Shown piece after piece: positions 8,564-17,596 of a stretch of 64,000 nt of DNA. A program made the translations under genes and the position numbers. The DNA is from JANJUO01 sp942492935. Its GTDB lineage: Bacteria > Bacteroidota > Ignavibacteria > Kapaibacteriales > UBA2268. The notes below the pieces were generated by a model that did not search any database, was not told where the DNA came from, and saw only the letters and a list, made by a program, of their open reading frames with translations. The DNA lies in NCBI GenBank assembly GCA_942492935.1, contig OW818654.1, forward strand, positions 4,030,001 to 4,094,000, in the 5' to 3' direction. Each line of letters begins with the position of its first letter. Positions within the stretch are counted from its first letter, which is position 1.

Positions 8564-9964
8564 TTACTCTGTTTTCTTAACTCGGAAATTCTGAACATTA
8601 ATATCATATCTTCTGATTTTGTTATGCATTGTTTCGCGACTTATACCCAACATAGCTGCAGACTTACTAACATTACCATTGCATTTCTTTAAAGTATTTT
8701 CGATTTTCTTCTTATCAACAGAAGCTAAATCTTCCTTGAGTGTTTTTGAATTATCCCAAATCTGTTCAACTACTTCAGTTTTACCGTTTGAATTGGAATT
8801 GCTAAGAATCTTCACTAAATCCGAAACTTCGACTTGTTCATGGAGAACTGTTTGAAGAGCAACTTTAATTATACTTGATACCTCACGAGCGTTTCCATAC
8901 CAATTTTGCTCCTGCAAGTATTCAATAGATGAAGGTGCAAGAAACTTACTTTCTTGGAAATCCATATTGTGCTTGCGGACATAATAATCAATAATTAATG
9001 GTATATCTTCTTTGCGTTCTCTTAAAGGTGGAATATAAATTTCACATTCACGAAGTCTATGATAAAGTTGCTCTCGGAATTTGCCTTCTTTCATACCTGA
9101 TATTAAATCTTTGTCGGTTGCAGAGATAAATCTTACATCTATTTCTTCACCTTGAACAGAACCAACCTTACGAACTATCTTTTCTTCGATTGGAATAAAA
9201 AGATTAGATTGCAAATCAAGGGACATTTCACCTATCTCATCAAGAAATATTGAACCTTTGTTAGCTTCGTGGAATAATCCTTTTTTAGTTTCAGTTGCAC
9301 CGGAAAAAGCACCTTTAATATGCCCAAATAATTCACTTTGAAATAGTTCCTTTGGAATATTTGGAATATCAACTGTAACAAATGGTTGTTTTGCTCTACG
9401 GCTAACGCTGTGAATAGCTTTTGCTACAAGTTTTTTGCCTGTACCTGTTTCACCTGTAACAAGAATATTTAAGTCAGTTCTACCATATCTAATAATAGCA
9501 TCGCCAATTTCTAACATTTGCTTACTTTTGCCCATTATACCATTTGCTGTAAGAAATTTTGAAATTTCGTTTGCTTCACTCTTAACAGCTATACGCCCAA
9601 TTGCACTTTCGAGAACAGATTTTATTTTATCTTTTGTAATAATACTCTTTTCAATAAAATTAACAGCACCAAGTTTCGTTGCTTTCACAGCAGTTTCGAT
9701 TGTGCCTTTGCCACTTATCATAACAACAGGAATTGCAGGATAATTTCTTCTGAAAATTTCAAGTAAATCAAGACCATCCATGGTTTGTCCTGGACCAAAC
9801 TCAATATCAAGAAGAATAATACCGATACTTCTATTGTGCAATTCGAGATATTCTAATGCTTCAGTAGGTGAATTAATAGTAAAAGCACTAAAACCGAATG
9901 AACCAACAATATCGGCTAAAGTTGAACTAAAATCAACACTATCATCAATAATAGCTACTTTCAT
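8564..9964 (-). CDS. sigma-54-dependent response regulator (NtrC/AtoC family)
   Basis: The protein has three parts. A receiver domain carries phospho-acceptor D53 (IILLDIEFG). An AAA+ domain has Walker A GETGTGKK and Walker B GSIFLDEIGE. A C-terminal Fis-type helix-turn-helix contains NVSKSAAMLGISRETMHNKI. The sigma-54-contacting loop reads GAFSGA instead of GAFTGA. The start chosen is MKVAIIDDS at 9964, because receiver domains begin this way. The frame is also open to an ATG at 9997 inside the preceding gene. No partner histidine kinase is adjacent. The stop codon is supplied within the target duplication of the MITE downstream. Confidence 0.9.
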   Translation of the reverse strand: MKVAIIDDSVDFSSTLADIVGSFGFSAFTINSPTEALEYLELHNRSIGIILLDIEFGPGQTMDGLDLLEIFRRNYPAIPVVMISGKGTIETAVKATKLGAVNFIEKSIITKDKIKSVLESAIGRIAVKSEANEISKFLTANGIMGKSKQMLEIGDAIIRYGRTDLNILVTGETGTGKKLVAKAIHSVSRRAKQPFVTVDIPNIPKELFQSELFGHIKGAFSGATETKKGLFHEANKGSIFLDEIGEMSLDLQSNLFIPIEEKIVRKVGSVQGEEIDVRFISATDKDLISGMKEGKFREQLYHRLRECEIYIPPLRERKEDIPLIIDYYVRKHNMDFQESKFLAPSSIEYLQEQNWYGNAREVSSIIKVALQTVLHEQVEVSDLVKILSNSNSNGKTEVVEQIWDNSKTLKEDLASVDKKKIENTLKKCNGNVSKSAAMLGISRETMHNKIRRYDINVQNFRVKKTE

Positions 9965-9974
9965 CTTAGATTTA

Positions 9975-10475
9975 TTATTCAATTTTTTCCTTATCAATCA
10001 TAAATTTTTTAAATTCAGTATCGTTTGGTAAAGTATTCATCAATTTTAAAAATATTTTCTTAAATTCTTTATTTCCCACATTGTAATGTTCTGGGACCCA
10101 AAAAGCTAATAAATTTACGTTTTTATTCTTATCGTCATATTGTATAAAATGTAATTTCTCACCCGGTACATTCAGTATTTTATTGCTTAAAAAAAGTTTT
10201 TTACTTTCATTCAGTAATTCACAAAAAATATTTTGTTCAATCGTTCCAACATAGTTTCCAGTTTGATTATCTGTTAAATTCAAAGAAAAATAACTATATA
10301 TTTTTCCATCGATTCCAACTTGCCAACCTCGGAGTAATTTTTCACTTTCAGAAAATTCACCCCACCTAATGATAAAACTATCTTTTTCATCATAGCACTT
10401 TACAGTTTTTGAAGTGCCACATGAACTGATTAAAATGATTAAACTTAATATAAATATACGAATTACTAAATTCAT
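9975..10475 (-). CDS. uncharacterised lipoprotein
   Basis: The protein is about 166 aa from the ATG at 10475. It starts with a hydrophobic signal sequence ending in the lipobox ISSC (Cys19), so it should be lipid-anchored in the envelope. An in-frame ATG at 10490 would overlap gltX and adds only five residues. The rest is a soluble alpha/beta domain with no motif I recognise. It lies immediately after gltX (stop 10477) and 10 bp before the response regulator, on the same strand, so it may be co-transcribed with both. No function is assigned. Confidence 0.7.
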   Translation of the reverse strand: MNLVIRIFILSLIILISSCGTSKTVKCYDEKDSFIIRWGEFSESEKLLRGWQVGIDGKIYSYFSLNLTDNQTGNYVGTIEQNIFCELLNESKKLFLSNKILNVPGEKLHFIQYDDKNKNVNLLAFWVPEHYNVGNKEFKKIFLKLMNTLPNDTEFKKFMIDKEKIE

Positions 10476-10476
10476 T

Positions 10477-11940
10477 TTACAAAATACCATTTTCTTTTTT
10501 ATTTAAAAAATCAGCGATACGTTGTAATGACTTTTCTTTTCCAAGAACTTCCATAGTTTCAAACATACCAGCACCAACAGATTTACCTGTAATCATCAAT
10601 CTCAAAGGATGTATAATAATACCAAGTTTCATTCCTAAAGACTCAACATATTGCTTAGTAATAGTACTTAAATTACTATGTGTGAAATCATCAGTTGATT
10701 TATAAATTTCTAATAACGATTTTACCAAGTCAGTAGTATTTTCTTTCCAATGTTTCGTCATATATTCAGCTTCAAATTCACTAATTTCACCAAACATATA
10801 CGGTGCAAAAGTAGGAATTTGATGAACAAATATTACTCTTTCCTTCAATAAATCAACGACTTTCAATAAATATTCTTCAGCAAACACACCAAAATTATGT
10901 TTTTCCAACAATGGTTTAAGCATTTCAACTAAATCAGTAAGGGGAAGAATTCTTAAATATTGTGAATTCATCCAGTCCAATTTTGTGGTATCGAATACTG
11001 CACCACTTTTATTGACTTTTTCAAGTGAGAAATTATCAATTAATTCTTGCATTGAAAAAATTTCCCTATCAGCTGTTGGATTCCAACCCAATAAAGCAAT
11101 AAAATTGACAAAAGCATCTTTAAAATAACCTTTTTCAACATAATCTTCAACTGCTACACTACCTTGTCTTTTGCTTAATTTTGATTTATCTTTATTCAAC
11201 AATAATGGCAAATGAGCAAATTTTGGACGTTCCCAGCCAAAGAAATCATATAGTAAAACATGCTTTGGAGTAGATGGAAGCCATTCTTCACCTCTAATCA
11301 CGTGAGTGATTTTCATTAAATAATCATCTACTACATTTGCAAGATGATAAGTAGGATAGCCATCAGATTTAATCAAAATCTGGTCATCAACATCTTTACT
11401 TTGAACAGAAACTTCACCACGAATAATATCGCTAAAACGAATTTCACTCATTACAGGTACTTTCAATCTTATTACATATTCCGCACCTTCACTAATAAGT
11501 TTTTTTGTTTCAGCATCACCAAGTGTAAATTGATTTCTCATCACAGAACGGTCATATTTGGGTGCAATTCCAGCTGCTTGTTGCCGTTGACGCATTGCTT
11601 CAATTTCATCAGCAGTATCAAACGCATAGTAAGCATTACTATTTTCGAGTAATTTATTAGCATATTCAGTATATAAATGAAATCTTTCAGACTGAATATA
11701 TGGACCATAATCGCCACCTTCAATCAAACTTTCATCAAATTCAATACCAGCCCATTTCAAATACTTAATCAAGTTTTCAGTTGCATTTTCTACAAATCTT
11801 GTTCTGTCAGTATCTTCTATTCTTAAAATACATTTTCCGTTATGATGACGGGCAAATAAATAATTATACAAAGCTGTTCTTAAACCGCCTACATGTAAGT
11901 AGCCAGTTGGTGATGGTGCAAATCTTACTCTAACACTCAT
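10477..11940 (-). CDS. gltX: glutamyl-tRNA synthetase
   Basis: Class I aminoacyl-tRNA synthetase that charges tRNA-Glu. From MSVRVRFAPSPTGYLHVG at 11940 it is 487 aa, the normal length. The HIGH-type motif is in PSPTGYLHVGG. LRIEDTD is conserved for Glu recognition. The KMSKS loop reads KLSKR in DKSKLSKRQGS. The frame extends 14 codons further (to 11982), but the family begins at MS/MT-VRVRFAPSPTG, so that extension is not used here. The 3' neighbour is a lipoprotein gene. Confidence 0.96.
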   Translation of the reverse strand: MSVRVRFAPSPTGYLHVGGLRTALYNYLFARHHNGKCILRIEDTDRTRFVENATENLIKYLKWAGIEFDESLIEGGDYGPYIQSERFHLYTEYANKLLENSNAYYAFDTADEIEAMRQRQQAAGIAPKYDRSVMRNQFTLGDAETKKLISEGAEYVIRLKVPVMSEIRFSDIIRGEVSVQSKDVDDQILIKSDGYPTYHLANVVDDYLMKITHVIRGEEWLPSTPKHVLLYDFFGWERPKFAHLPLLLNKDKSKLSKRQGSVAVEDYVEKGYFKDAFVNFIALLGWNPTADREIFSMQELIDNFSLEKVNKSGAVFDTTKLDWMNSQYLRILPLTDLVEMLKPLLEKHNFGVFAEEYLLKVVDLLKERVIFVHQIPTFAPYMFGEISEFEAEYMTKHWKENTTDLVKSLLEIYKSTDDFTHSNLSTITKQYVESLGMKLGIIIHPLRLMITGKSVGAGMFETMEVLGKEKSLQRIADFLNKKENGIL

Positions 11941-12401
11941 AATATAATAAAATCCAAAAATTCTAAAATTGCATTTTAACAAACTGCAAATTACGAAATT
12001 TTAAGATTTTGAATATTATAAAAATTAAATTTTTTTTAATAAACTAAAATACTAATTTGCATTCAAAGATAATATATAGTATCCCAAAAAAACCAGCGGG
12101 ATTTATAATAGTTCAAAGATGGCCTCACAGAAAATTTTATTTGAATCTGGTATAGTAGTTTCAATAAATTATACTTTGCTAATTTTTATAATAATTTAAA
12201 ACAAAGTATAATTTTAAACGTAAATAAAATTTGAGACAGTTGCAAAACTCTTTCGAGAGCATTGAGCTATACTTAGATTGCTTCATAATTTATTTATATT
12301 AAATGGCTTATCGCAAATTCATATAATATAAATACTTCAGCATCAGAGTTATGTAATAGTCTTATTTTGTAATAAAATTGTTGTAATCTGAATTGATTTG
12401 T
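11941..12401. other. intergenic, no gene seen
   Basis: AT-rich spacer between divergent gltX and the small membrane-protein gene. It must hold both promoters, but no clear motif stands out. A lone CCAGCGGGATT fragment (about 12092-12103) resembles half of a MITE hairpin. Confidence 0.5.
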
Positions 12402-12602
12402 ATGAAATTTTTAATCATATTTGTTGTAATTATTGGTTTGGTAATGTTAGGTTTTGCAGTTGTTATGCGAAAAATTAAAAAGTTTTTCTCTGGGTTTACT
12501 GCACCTATGAATAATTTTAATCAAAGTCAATCAAAAATTGAAGAAGACGTGCTATATGATGATGGCAAAGTAAAAGTATATAAAGGAGAATCTAAAGATT
12601 AA
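12402..12602 (+). CDS. small single-pass membrane protein
   Basis: The 66-aa protein begins MKFLIIFVVIIGLVMLGFAV, a membrane helix covering residues 2-21. A basic RKIKKFF patch and a short acidic tail (EEDVLYDDGKVKVYKGE) follow. A TTG three codons upstream (12393) is a weaker start. It resembles the small DUF4834-type proteins of Bacteroidota in layout, but that link is tentative. It ends 5 bp before the phosphatase gene, so the two are probably co-transcribed. Confidence 0.65.
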   Translation: MKFLIIFVVIIGLVMLGFAVVMRKIKKFFSGFTAPMNNFNQSQSKIEEDVLYDDGKVKVYKGESKD

Positions 12603-12607
12603 CTTTT

Positions 12608-13528
12608 ATGAAACATCAAAAAATTGCAGCTATTGATGTTGGTTCAAATTCTATTCATATAATTGTAGCCACATTTGAAAATAATAATTTAATTGTTCAT
12701 TATCGTGCAAGAACGCCTCTAAAATTAAGAGAAAAAATTAGTAGGAATGGAAATATTGATAGTGATTCAATTGATGCAGCCGTTGTTGTGATTGATGAAT
12801 ATGTAAAGAAATCAGTTGAATTTGATGCAAAAATCATTGCTGTTGGTACTGCTGTTTTAAGGCAGGCAAAAAATTCTAAAGAACTTATTGAAAAAGTTTT
12901 CAAAAAATCTGGTGTAACGATTAGAATATTATCTGGAATTGAAGAGGGGAAATTAATTTACGAAGGAGTTAAAAAAGTAATTTCATTTAGTGAAAACAAT
13001 TATCTGATTTTAGACATTGGAGGTGGTAGTACAGAATTAATTATTGCAAACAAAGATGGTGTACAATTTGTCAATAGTATTGATATTGGCTGCATATCAT
13101 TAACAATGAGATTTTTTAAGAATAATAGTAGCTTTCAGGAACAAATAAATTTGAGTAAGAATTATACTAAAGACGTGATGAAAACGGTAATAGAATCAAT
13201 TAAAAAGCTAAATATTAAATCCATAATAGGAACTTCTGGCACTATTAATTCGATTTTATCTTTATCATTAAAAAAAACGATATTATTTGAAGAAGAGAAA
13301 AATTTAATTTCAATCAATTGTAGTTCTATTTTTGAAACAATAGAATTAATTTTAAATTATAATAATTTCGATGAATTATCTAATATACCGTTTATTGATA
13401 AATCAAGAATTGAACTATTGCCAGCTGGAGCAATAATATTAAATGAAGTTTTGCAAAATTTTAGCTGTGAATATCTCAATATTTCAGCTTACTCTATTAA
13501 GGAAGGAATAATTTTTAATTTTATTTAA
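12608..13528 (+). CDS. Ppx/GppA phosphatase family protein (exopolyphosphatase-like)
   Basis: The 306-aa protein contains the ASKHA fold of exopolyphosphatases and pppGpp phosphohydrolases. The first phosphate loop is AAIDVGSNSIHIIVA. VGTAVLRQAKN precedes the second loop YLILDIGGGSTELIIA. The adenine-side glycine segment is SIIGTSGTINSI. The catalytic glutamate should be in SGIEEGKLIYEGV. Only the two core domains are present; there is no C-terminal HD domain, as in short Bacteroidota versions. It acts on polyphosphate or (p)ppGpp; the sequence does not say which. Confidence 0.85.
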   Translation: MKHQKIAAIDVGSNSIHIIVATFENNNLIVHYRARTPLKLREKISRNGNIDSDSIDAAVVVIDEYVKKSVEFDAKIIAVGTAVLRQAKNSKELIEKVFKKSGVTIRILSGIEEGKLIYEGVKKVISFSENNYLILDIGGGSTELIIANKDGVQFVNSIDIGCISLTMRFFKNNSSFQEQINLSKNYTKDVMKTVIESIKKLNIKSIIGTSGTINSILSLSLKKTILFEEEKNLISINCSSIFETIELILNYNNFDELSNIPFIDKSRIELLPAGAIILNEVLQNFSCEYLNISAYSIKEGIIFNFI

Positions 13529-13622
13529 TACTTTGAAATTCCAGTTGGGAATAAATGTTATTTTTTAGAGTGGAAATTTGTTTTTTATTCTTTATCACAT
13601 ACATTCAATCCCAAAATGAATT

Positions 13623-13949
13623 GTAACCACTCAGCAGCTTATAGATATTTTAGAATTTTTGTTCATTTTTTAAAAATTCCTTGAAATTCCCAGCGGGAAT
13701 TAATTTTTGTAATAAGAAGAATCTCCCATCGCCGCCTGCAACACCGTAGGTGTTGAATATGTATTTGAACTATTCAATCCCTATGGGATTGTTGGACTTA
13801 GGGGAGTTATCTTTGTTACAAACAGGTAATCCCTAATGGGATTTTCAAAGAATTTCTTTTTATGATTATTTGCAAATTGTTCAAAATATACATTATTTTC
13901 ATTCAAAAAGCAAAGCAATTTGAAAATATTATTTCGGCTGATTAGTTAC
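13623..13949 (+). mobile_element. MITE copy B
   Basis: The 327-bp element has ends GTAACCACTCAGC (13623) and GCTGATTAGTTAC (to 13949). The outer arms (about 13678-13717 and 13815-13858) are related inverted repeats. Each carries a hairpin (ATTCCC-AGC-GGGAAT; AATCCC-TAATGGGATT) and a TTTGTAATA / TTGTTACAAA pair. The centre has AACACC-GTA-GGTGTT and AATCCC-TAT-GGGATT. No clean 8-bp duplication flanks it. An unrelated hairpin half (TTCCAGTTGGGAATAA) precedes it at 13541. Confidence 0.75.
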
Positions 13950-14308
13950 CAATTCGTTAAAATATTTCAAATCATCGGATGAATTTTGCAATTACAAATA
14001 TTTCTTTTAAAAAAACAAAATATTTCTTGCATAGAATAAAAATTATAGCTATATTTGTAATAGTTATTGTTGTAGAAATGCTTTAACAATAATTGTGTTC
14101 TTGCAAATGTTCTTTTTGATTTGAAGTAGTTGTTGTTTTTTTCGGTTTTCTGAATCAAATTCCAATCAATATTAGTTTCTGCTAAATTCTGCATAACTCT
14201 ATATCATATTTTCAGATTAATTCCAATTGCAATTTCAGTTTTGTTTTTTAATTGTATAGTTACAAATATTTAACTATATTTTTTTTCATATTTAATTACA
14301 TAAGTGTT
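13950..14308. other. AT-rich intergenic region
   Basis: Leader region of the RRM gene. A 75-codon minus-strand frame (13967-14194) has no domain, an Asn/Tyr/Lys-rich composition and no ribosome site, so it is not called. The 5' part of the long plus frame (14252-14308) is also treated as leader. Confidence 0.5.
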
Positions 14309-14605
14309 ATGAATATTTACGTTGGAAACATTGATTATCGCATTCAAGAGAATCAATTAAAAGAATTGTTTGAACAATTCGGTGAAGTAAAATCTGTAAG
14401 TTTAATTACAGATAAATTTACAGGTAAAAGCAAAGGGTTTGCTTTTGTTGATATGCCAGAAGACAATCAAGGCAATGATGCTATTGAACGTTTAAATGGT
14501 TATATGTTAAGCACTCGCGAAATTACTGTTTCGCAAGCAAGACCTCAAGGCGAAACTAACAACAGAGACAATTTCAGAAGAAATAACAATCGTCCAAGAT
14601 ATTAA
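14309..14605 (+). CDS. RRM-type RNA-binding protein
   Basis: The 98-aa protein is a single RNA-recognition motif plus a basic tail. RNP-2 is IYVGNI (residues 3-8) and RNP-1 is KGFAFVDM (about 43-50). The tail is rich in Arg/Asn (RDNFRRNNNRPRY). Such proteins in cyanobacteria and Bacteroidota are small cold- or stress-related RNA binders. The frame is open upstream to 14252, but MNIYVGN at 14309 is the conserved family start. It is followed by a strong terminator. Confidence 0.92.
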   Translation: MNIYVGNIDYRIQENQLKELFEQFGEVKSVSLITDKFTGKSKGFAFVDMPEDNQGNDAIERLNGYMLSTREITVSQARPQGETNNRDNFRRNNNRPRY

Positions 14606-14633
14606 TAGTTATTAACTTCTCTAATATTTTATT

Positions 14634-14670
14634 GTCAGTAAAAGTTTAATTACTTTTACTGACTTTTTTT
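14634..14670 (+). terminator. rho-independent terminator of the RRM gene
   Basis: A perfect 12-bp stem (GTCAGTAAAAGT / ACTTTTACTGAC), a 6-nt loop and a T7 run. It ends just before the stop of the converging polyprenyl synthase gene. Confidence 0.92.
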
Positions 14671-14676
14671 ATTTAA

Positions 14677-15660
14677 TTAAAATTTTCTGGAATGAATACC
14701 TTCAAGTATCCATCTGAGAATTTCAGTATATTTATTTATCTTAAGTTTGCTAAATTCAGAATAAGCATCATCGAATAAACGATTGATTTCATTATTGGCA
14801 ATATCAAATATTTTCAATTTATTAAACATTAGTACCATGTCTGAAACGTAACTTTCAGCAAGGCCATTTTCTGAATAAAATTTTTCAAGTAGTTTAATAT
14901 CACTTTCATCAGTTGCAAGTTCTTTAGCTTTTATTACAAAAAATGTTTTTTTACCTTCGATTATATCGCCACCAATTCTTTTACCTAATTTCTCAACATC
15001 AGCTGTTAAATCTAATAAATCATCTTGAATTTGAAATGCAATTCCAACATTATGAGCAATTTTTCTTAAAGCTGTAACTTCATCTATGCTCCCCATTCCA
15101 ATATTAGCTCCTATTTGAACGCTGGTTTCAAGTAAACGGGCTGTTTTCTTATCAATCATATTTATGTAATCATCGATTGTTACATCTTTCTTTGTATTGA
15201 AGTCCATATCAAGTACTTGACCTTCGCAAACTTCAATGATTTCATTAGTAAATAACTGCAAAATACATTCGGTTTTAATATGTGTAGTATCCTTTGGCAA
15301 TATTCTATATGCCATACCAATCATTGCATCTCCAGCAAGTATTGCTATTGCAGGAGTCCATTTTACGTGAATTGTTTGTCTGCCACGGCGAATTGGGGAA
15401 TCATCCATAATATCATCATGAACAAGTGTAAAATTATGCAAAATTTCTAAAGCAACACCTGCATTTAAAGCCATATATGGTTTTTCAGACACAATTCCAC
15501 AAGCAACCATCGTTAGAACTGGTCTGATTCTCTTCCCACCTGATGACATAATATATGCAATTGGTTCGTAAAGATTTTTTGGCTCTACAATAGTAATATA
15601 TTCTTTAATTCTCTTTTCAATTGCTTCAAGAAATTCATTGTAAATTGATTTGAAATCCAT
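14677..15660 (-). CDS. polyprenyl diphosphate synthase
   Basis: The 327-aa protein condenses isopentenyl diphosphate onto an allylic primer. The product is probably the octa/heptaprenyl chain of menaquinone or a related isoprenoid. The first aspartate-rich motif is DDIMD (residues 82-86) followed by RRGRQTIH. The second is in QIQDDLLD (about 217-221). GGKRIRP (41-47) is the substrate loop. Chain length cannot be read with certainty. It lies 22 bp downstream of dprA on the same strand and faces the RRM gene. Confidence 0.92.
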   Translation of the reverse strand: MDFKSIYNEFLEAIEKRIKEYITIVEPKNLYEPIAYIMSSGGKRIRPVLTMVACGIVSEKPYMALNAGVALEILHNFTLVHDDIMDDSPIRRGRQTIHVKWTPAIAILAGDAMIGMAYRILPKDTTHIKTECILQLFTNEIIEVCEGQVLDMDFNTKKDVTIDDYINMIDKKTARLLETSVQIGANIGMGSIDEVTALRKIAHNVGIAFQIQDDLLDLTADVEKLGKRIGGDIIEGKKTFFVIKAKELATDESDIKLLEKFYSENGLAESYVSDMVLMFNKLKIFDIANNEINRLFDDAYSEFSKLKINKYTEILRWILEGIHSRKF

Positions 15661-15682
15661 AATTGACTCTCTAATTATTTAA

Positions 15683-16786
15683 TTATAACATTTTAACATA
15701 GTATTTCCCCGGTAGCTGTCTGATTAATGAACGAAATTCAAGTTCTAATAATCTTACTAAAACTTCTGAAATTTCTAATTCTGCAATACCTGCAATTGCA
15801 TCAATATGCATTGGAACATCACTAAGCAAATTGTATATCTTTTTTTCAACGGGGCTTGAAAAAACAGGTTTGGTTTCAATTTGATTTTTGGCAAAAAGGG
15901 ACTGTCCAATTCCAAGGTCTTCAAGGATTGATTCAGCTGATAATGCTGGAACAGCGGCAGTTTCTTTTATGAGTTTGTTTGTACCTTGAGATGTTTTAGA
16001 TGAAATATTGCCTGGTACGGCAAAAACTTCTCTATTTTCATTAAGTGCCATTCTTGCAGTGATTAGCGAGCCACCTTTGATGCCACTTTCGATTATTACT
16101 GTAGCTTTTGCTATACCTGAAATAATTCTATTTCTTTGTGGAAATGAACCCAAATTAGCAGCAACTCCACAACGATACTCTGAAATTATTACTCCACCAG
16201 AATCAATAATTTTTTCAGCATTTTTCACCGATATAGAAGGTGAAAGTTGGTCAATTCCTGAAGCAATTACAGAATAAGTTATACCATTATTCTTTACAGT
16301 TGCCATGTGAGCATCTGTATCAATTCCATAAGCAAGTCCACTAATTACAATTATTCCATTTTTAGAAAAAACTTCTGCAAATTTTTCTGTAACCATCTTG
16401 CCGTAAATTGACCTATGTCTTGTACCAACAATTGCAATAGCAAATTTATCTGCTGATTGAAGTTTTCCCTTTACAAAAAGAAGTACTGGAGGATAGCTAA
16501 TTTCTTTCAATAAGTTAGGGTAATCATTATCCCAAAATGAAATTAAATTTACTTGATGCTTTTCGCATAATTCTAATTGTTTATCAGCAAAATCATATAT
16601 ATTATTAGTTGGAACAAATATCTCATCATTTTGCAATTTCAAATACTTTCCAACTTGATTAGACTTAAAGAAATCATCTAATGATTTAAACTGTTGAATT
16701 ATTTGAATTTGCTTTGTTGTGTTTATACCACGAACGAAACTTAATGCAAGTATTTCTCTATCTGTCCATTGTTTTAGTAAACTCAT
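15683..16786 (-). CDS. dprA: DprA/Smf DNA-processing protein
   Basis: The 367-aa protein loads RecA on incoming single-stranded DNA during transformation. The Rossmann-like core has IVGTRHRSIYGKMV, then SGLAYGIDTDAH and FPQRNRIISGIA, and then GGSLITARMALNENREVFAVPG and QGTNKLI. The C-terminal winged-helix domain (about 300-367, EKKIYNLL...GKYYV) and an N-terminal HhH/SAM-like region are both present, so it is full length. dprA is widespread, so its presence alone does not prove competence. Confidence 0.95.
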   Translation of the reverse strand: MSLLKQWTDREILALSFVRGINTTKQIQIIQQFKSLDDFFKSNQVGKYLKLQNDEIFVPTNNIYDFADKQLELCEKHQVNLISFWDNDYPNLLKEISYPPVLLFVKGKLQSADKFAIAIVGTRHRSIYGKMVTEKFAEVFSKNGIIVISGLAYGIDTDAHMATVKNNGITYSVIASGIDQLSPSISVKNAEKIIDSGGVIISEYRCGVAANLGSFPQRNRIISGIAKATVIIESGIKGGSLITARMALNENREVFAVPGNISSKTSQGTNKLIKETAAVPALSAESILEDLGIGQSLFAKNQIETKPVFSSPVEKKIYNLLSDVPMHIDAIAGIAELEISEVLVRLLELEFRSLIRQLPGKYYVKML

Positions 16787-16897
16787 ATCATTTCTGTATT
16801 TCTGAATAAAATTTCAATTCCAAAATATTTAATATAAAGTTGTGTTCACATATATTAAGTATTCAATAAAAATCTAGTATGGATTTCATGTTTGTAA

Positions 16898-17560
16898 TCA
16901 GGTTAATGGGTCAGTAATTTCAGCTGTATCAAAACCTCTTTTTCTCAATAAACAACTATCACATTCACCGCAAGGAATTTCTGAATTTTGATAGCAACTC
17001 CAAGTCAATTCAAAAGGAACATTTAGTTCCAAACCTTTTTTTACAATATCTGATTTTGAAAAATTGATTATAGGGATTTTTATTTCAATTTTAGTTTCAG
17101 GTTTTGTTCCCAAATTAATCGCATCTTGAAAAGCATCAAAAAATGACTTTCTGCAATCTGGATAACCACTTGAATCTCCTTCCATTGCACCAATAAATAA
17201 TGCTTTAGCTCCAATTACTTCAGACCAACTTGTTGCAATTGCAAGAATATTTGCATTTCTAAATGGAACATAAGTTGCTGGAATATCTGTATTATCCAAA
17301 TTTCCTTTTTCTACATTAATATTAAAATCCGTTAGACTTGAGCCACCAATTTGAGATAAATATTTAATATCTACTACCAATCTATGTTTAATATCGAAAT
17401 AATCACATAAATCTGAAAATGATTTAAATTCTCGTGCTTCAGTTCTTTGTCCATAATTCAAATGTAGAGCTGCAAGTTCATAACCATCTCTTTTTGCGAT
17501 TGCGGCAATAGTAGCCGAATCCATTCCACCACTTAATAAAATTACTGCTAATTGTTGCAA
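16898..17560 (-). CDS. queC: 7-cyano-7-deazaguanine synthase QueC
   Basis: The 220-aa enzyme converts CDG to preQ0 with ATP and ammonia in queuosine synthesis. The N-terminal PP-loop is LLSGGMDSATIAAIA. AALHLNYGQRTEAREF and IPATYVPFRNANILAIA are family signatures. Four cysteines at the end bind zinc (SCYQNSEIPCGECDSC). The only start that fits is TTG at 17560; an in-frame TAG lies a few codons upstream. It follows the B12 locus by 36 bp on the same strand, so it might be read through from it. Confidence 0.95.
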   Translation of the reverse strand: MQQLAVILLSGGMDSATIAAIAKRDGYELAALHLNYGQRTEAREFKSFSDLCDYFDIKHRLVVDIKYLSQIGGSSLTDFNINVEKGNLDNTDIPATYVPFRNANILAIATSWSEVIGAKALFIGAMEGDSSGYPDCRKSFFDAFQDAINLGTKPETKIEIKIPIINFSKSDIVKKGLELNVPFELTWSCYQNSEIPCGECDSCLLRKRGFDTAEITDPLT

Positions 17561-17596
17561 TTTAAAATTTCCAATATCCTAAAAATACAAAATTAA

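Noticed and set aside
13967..14194. 75-codon minus-strand ORF
   Set aside because: Low-complexity Asn/Tyr/Lys composition, no ribosome site, no domain; it lies in the AT-rich leader of the RRM gene.
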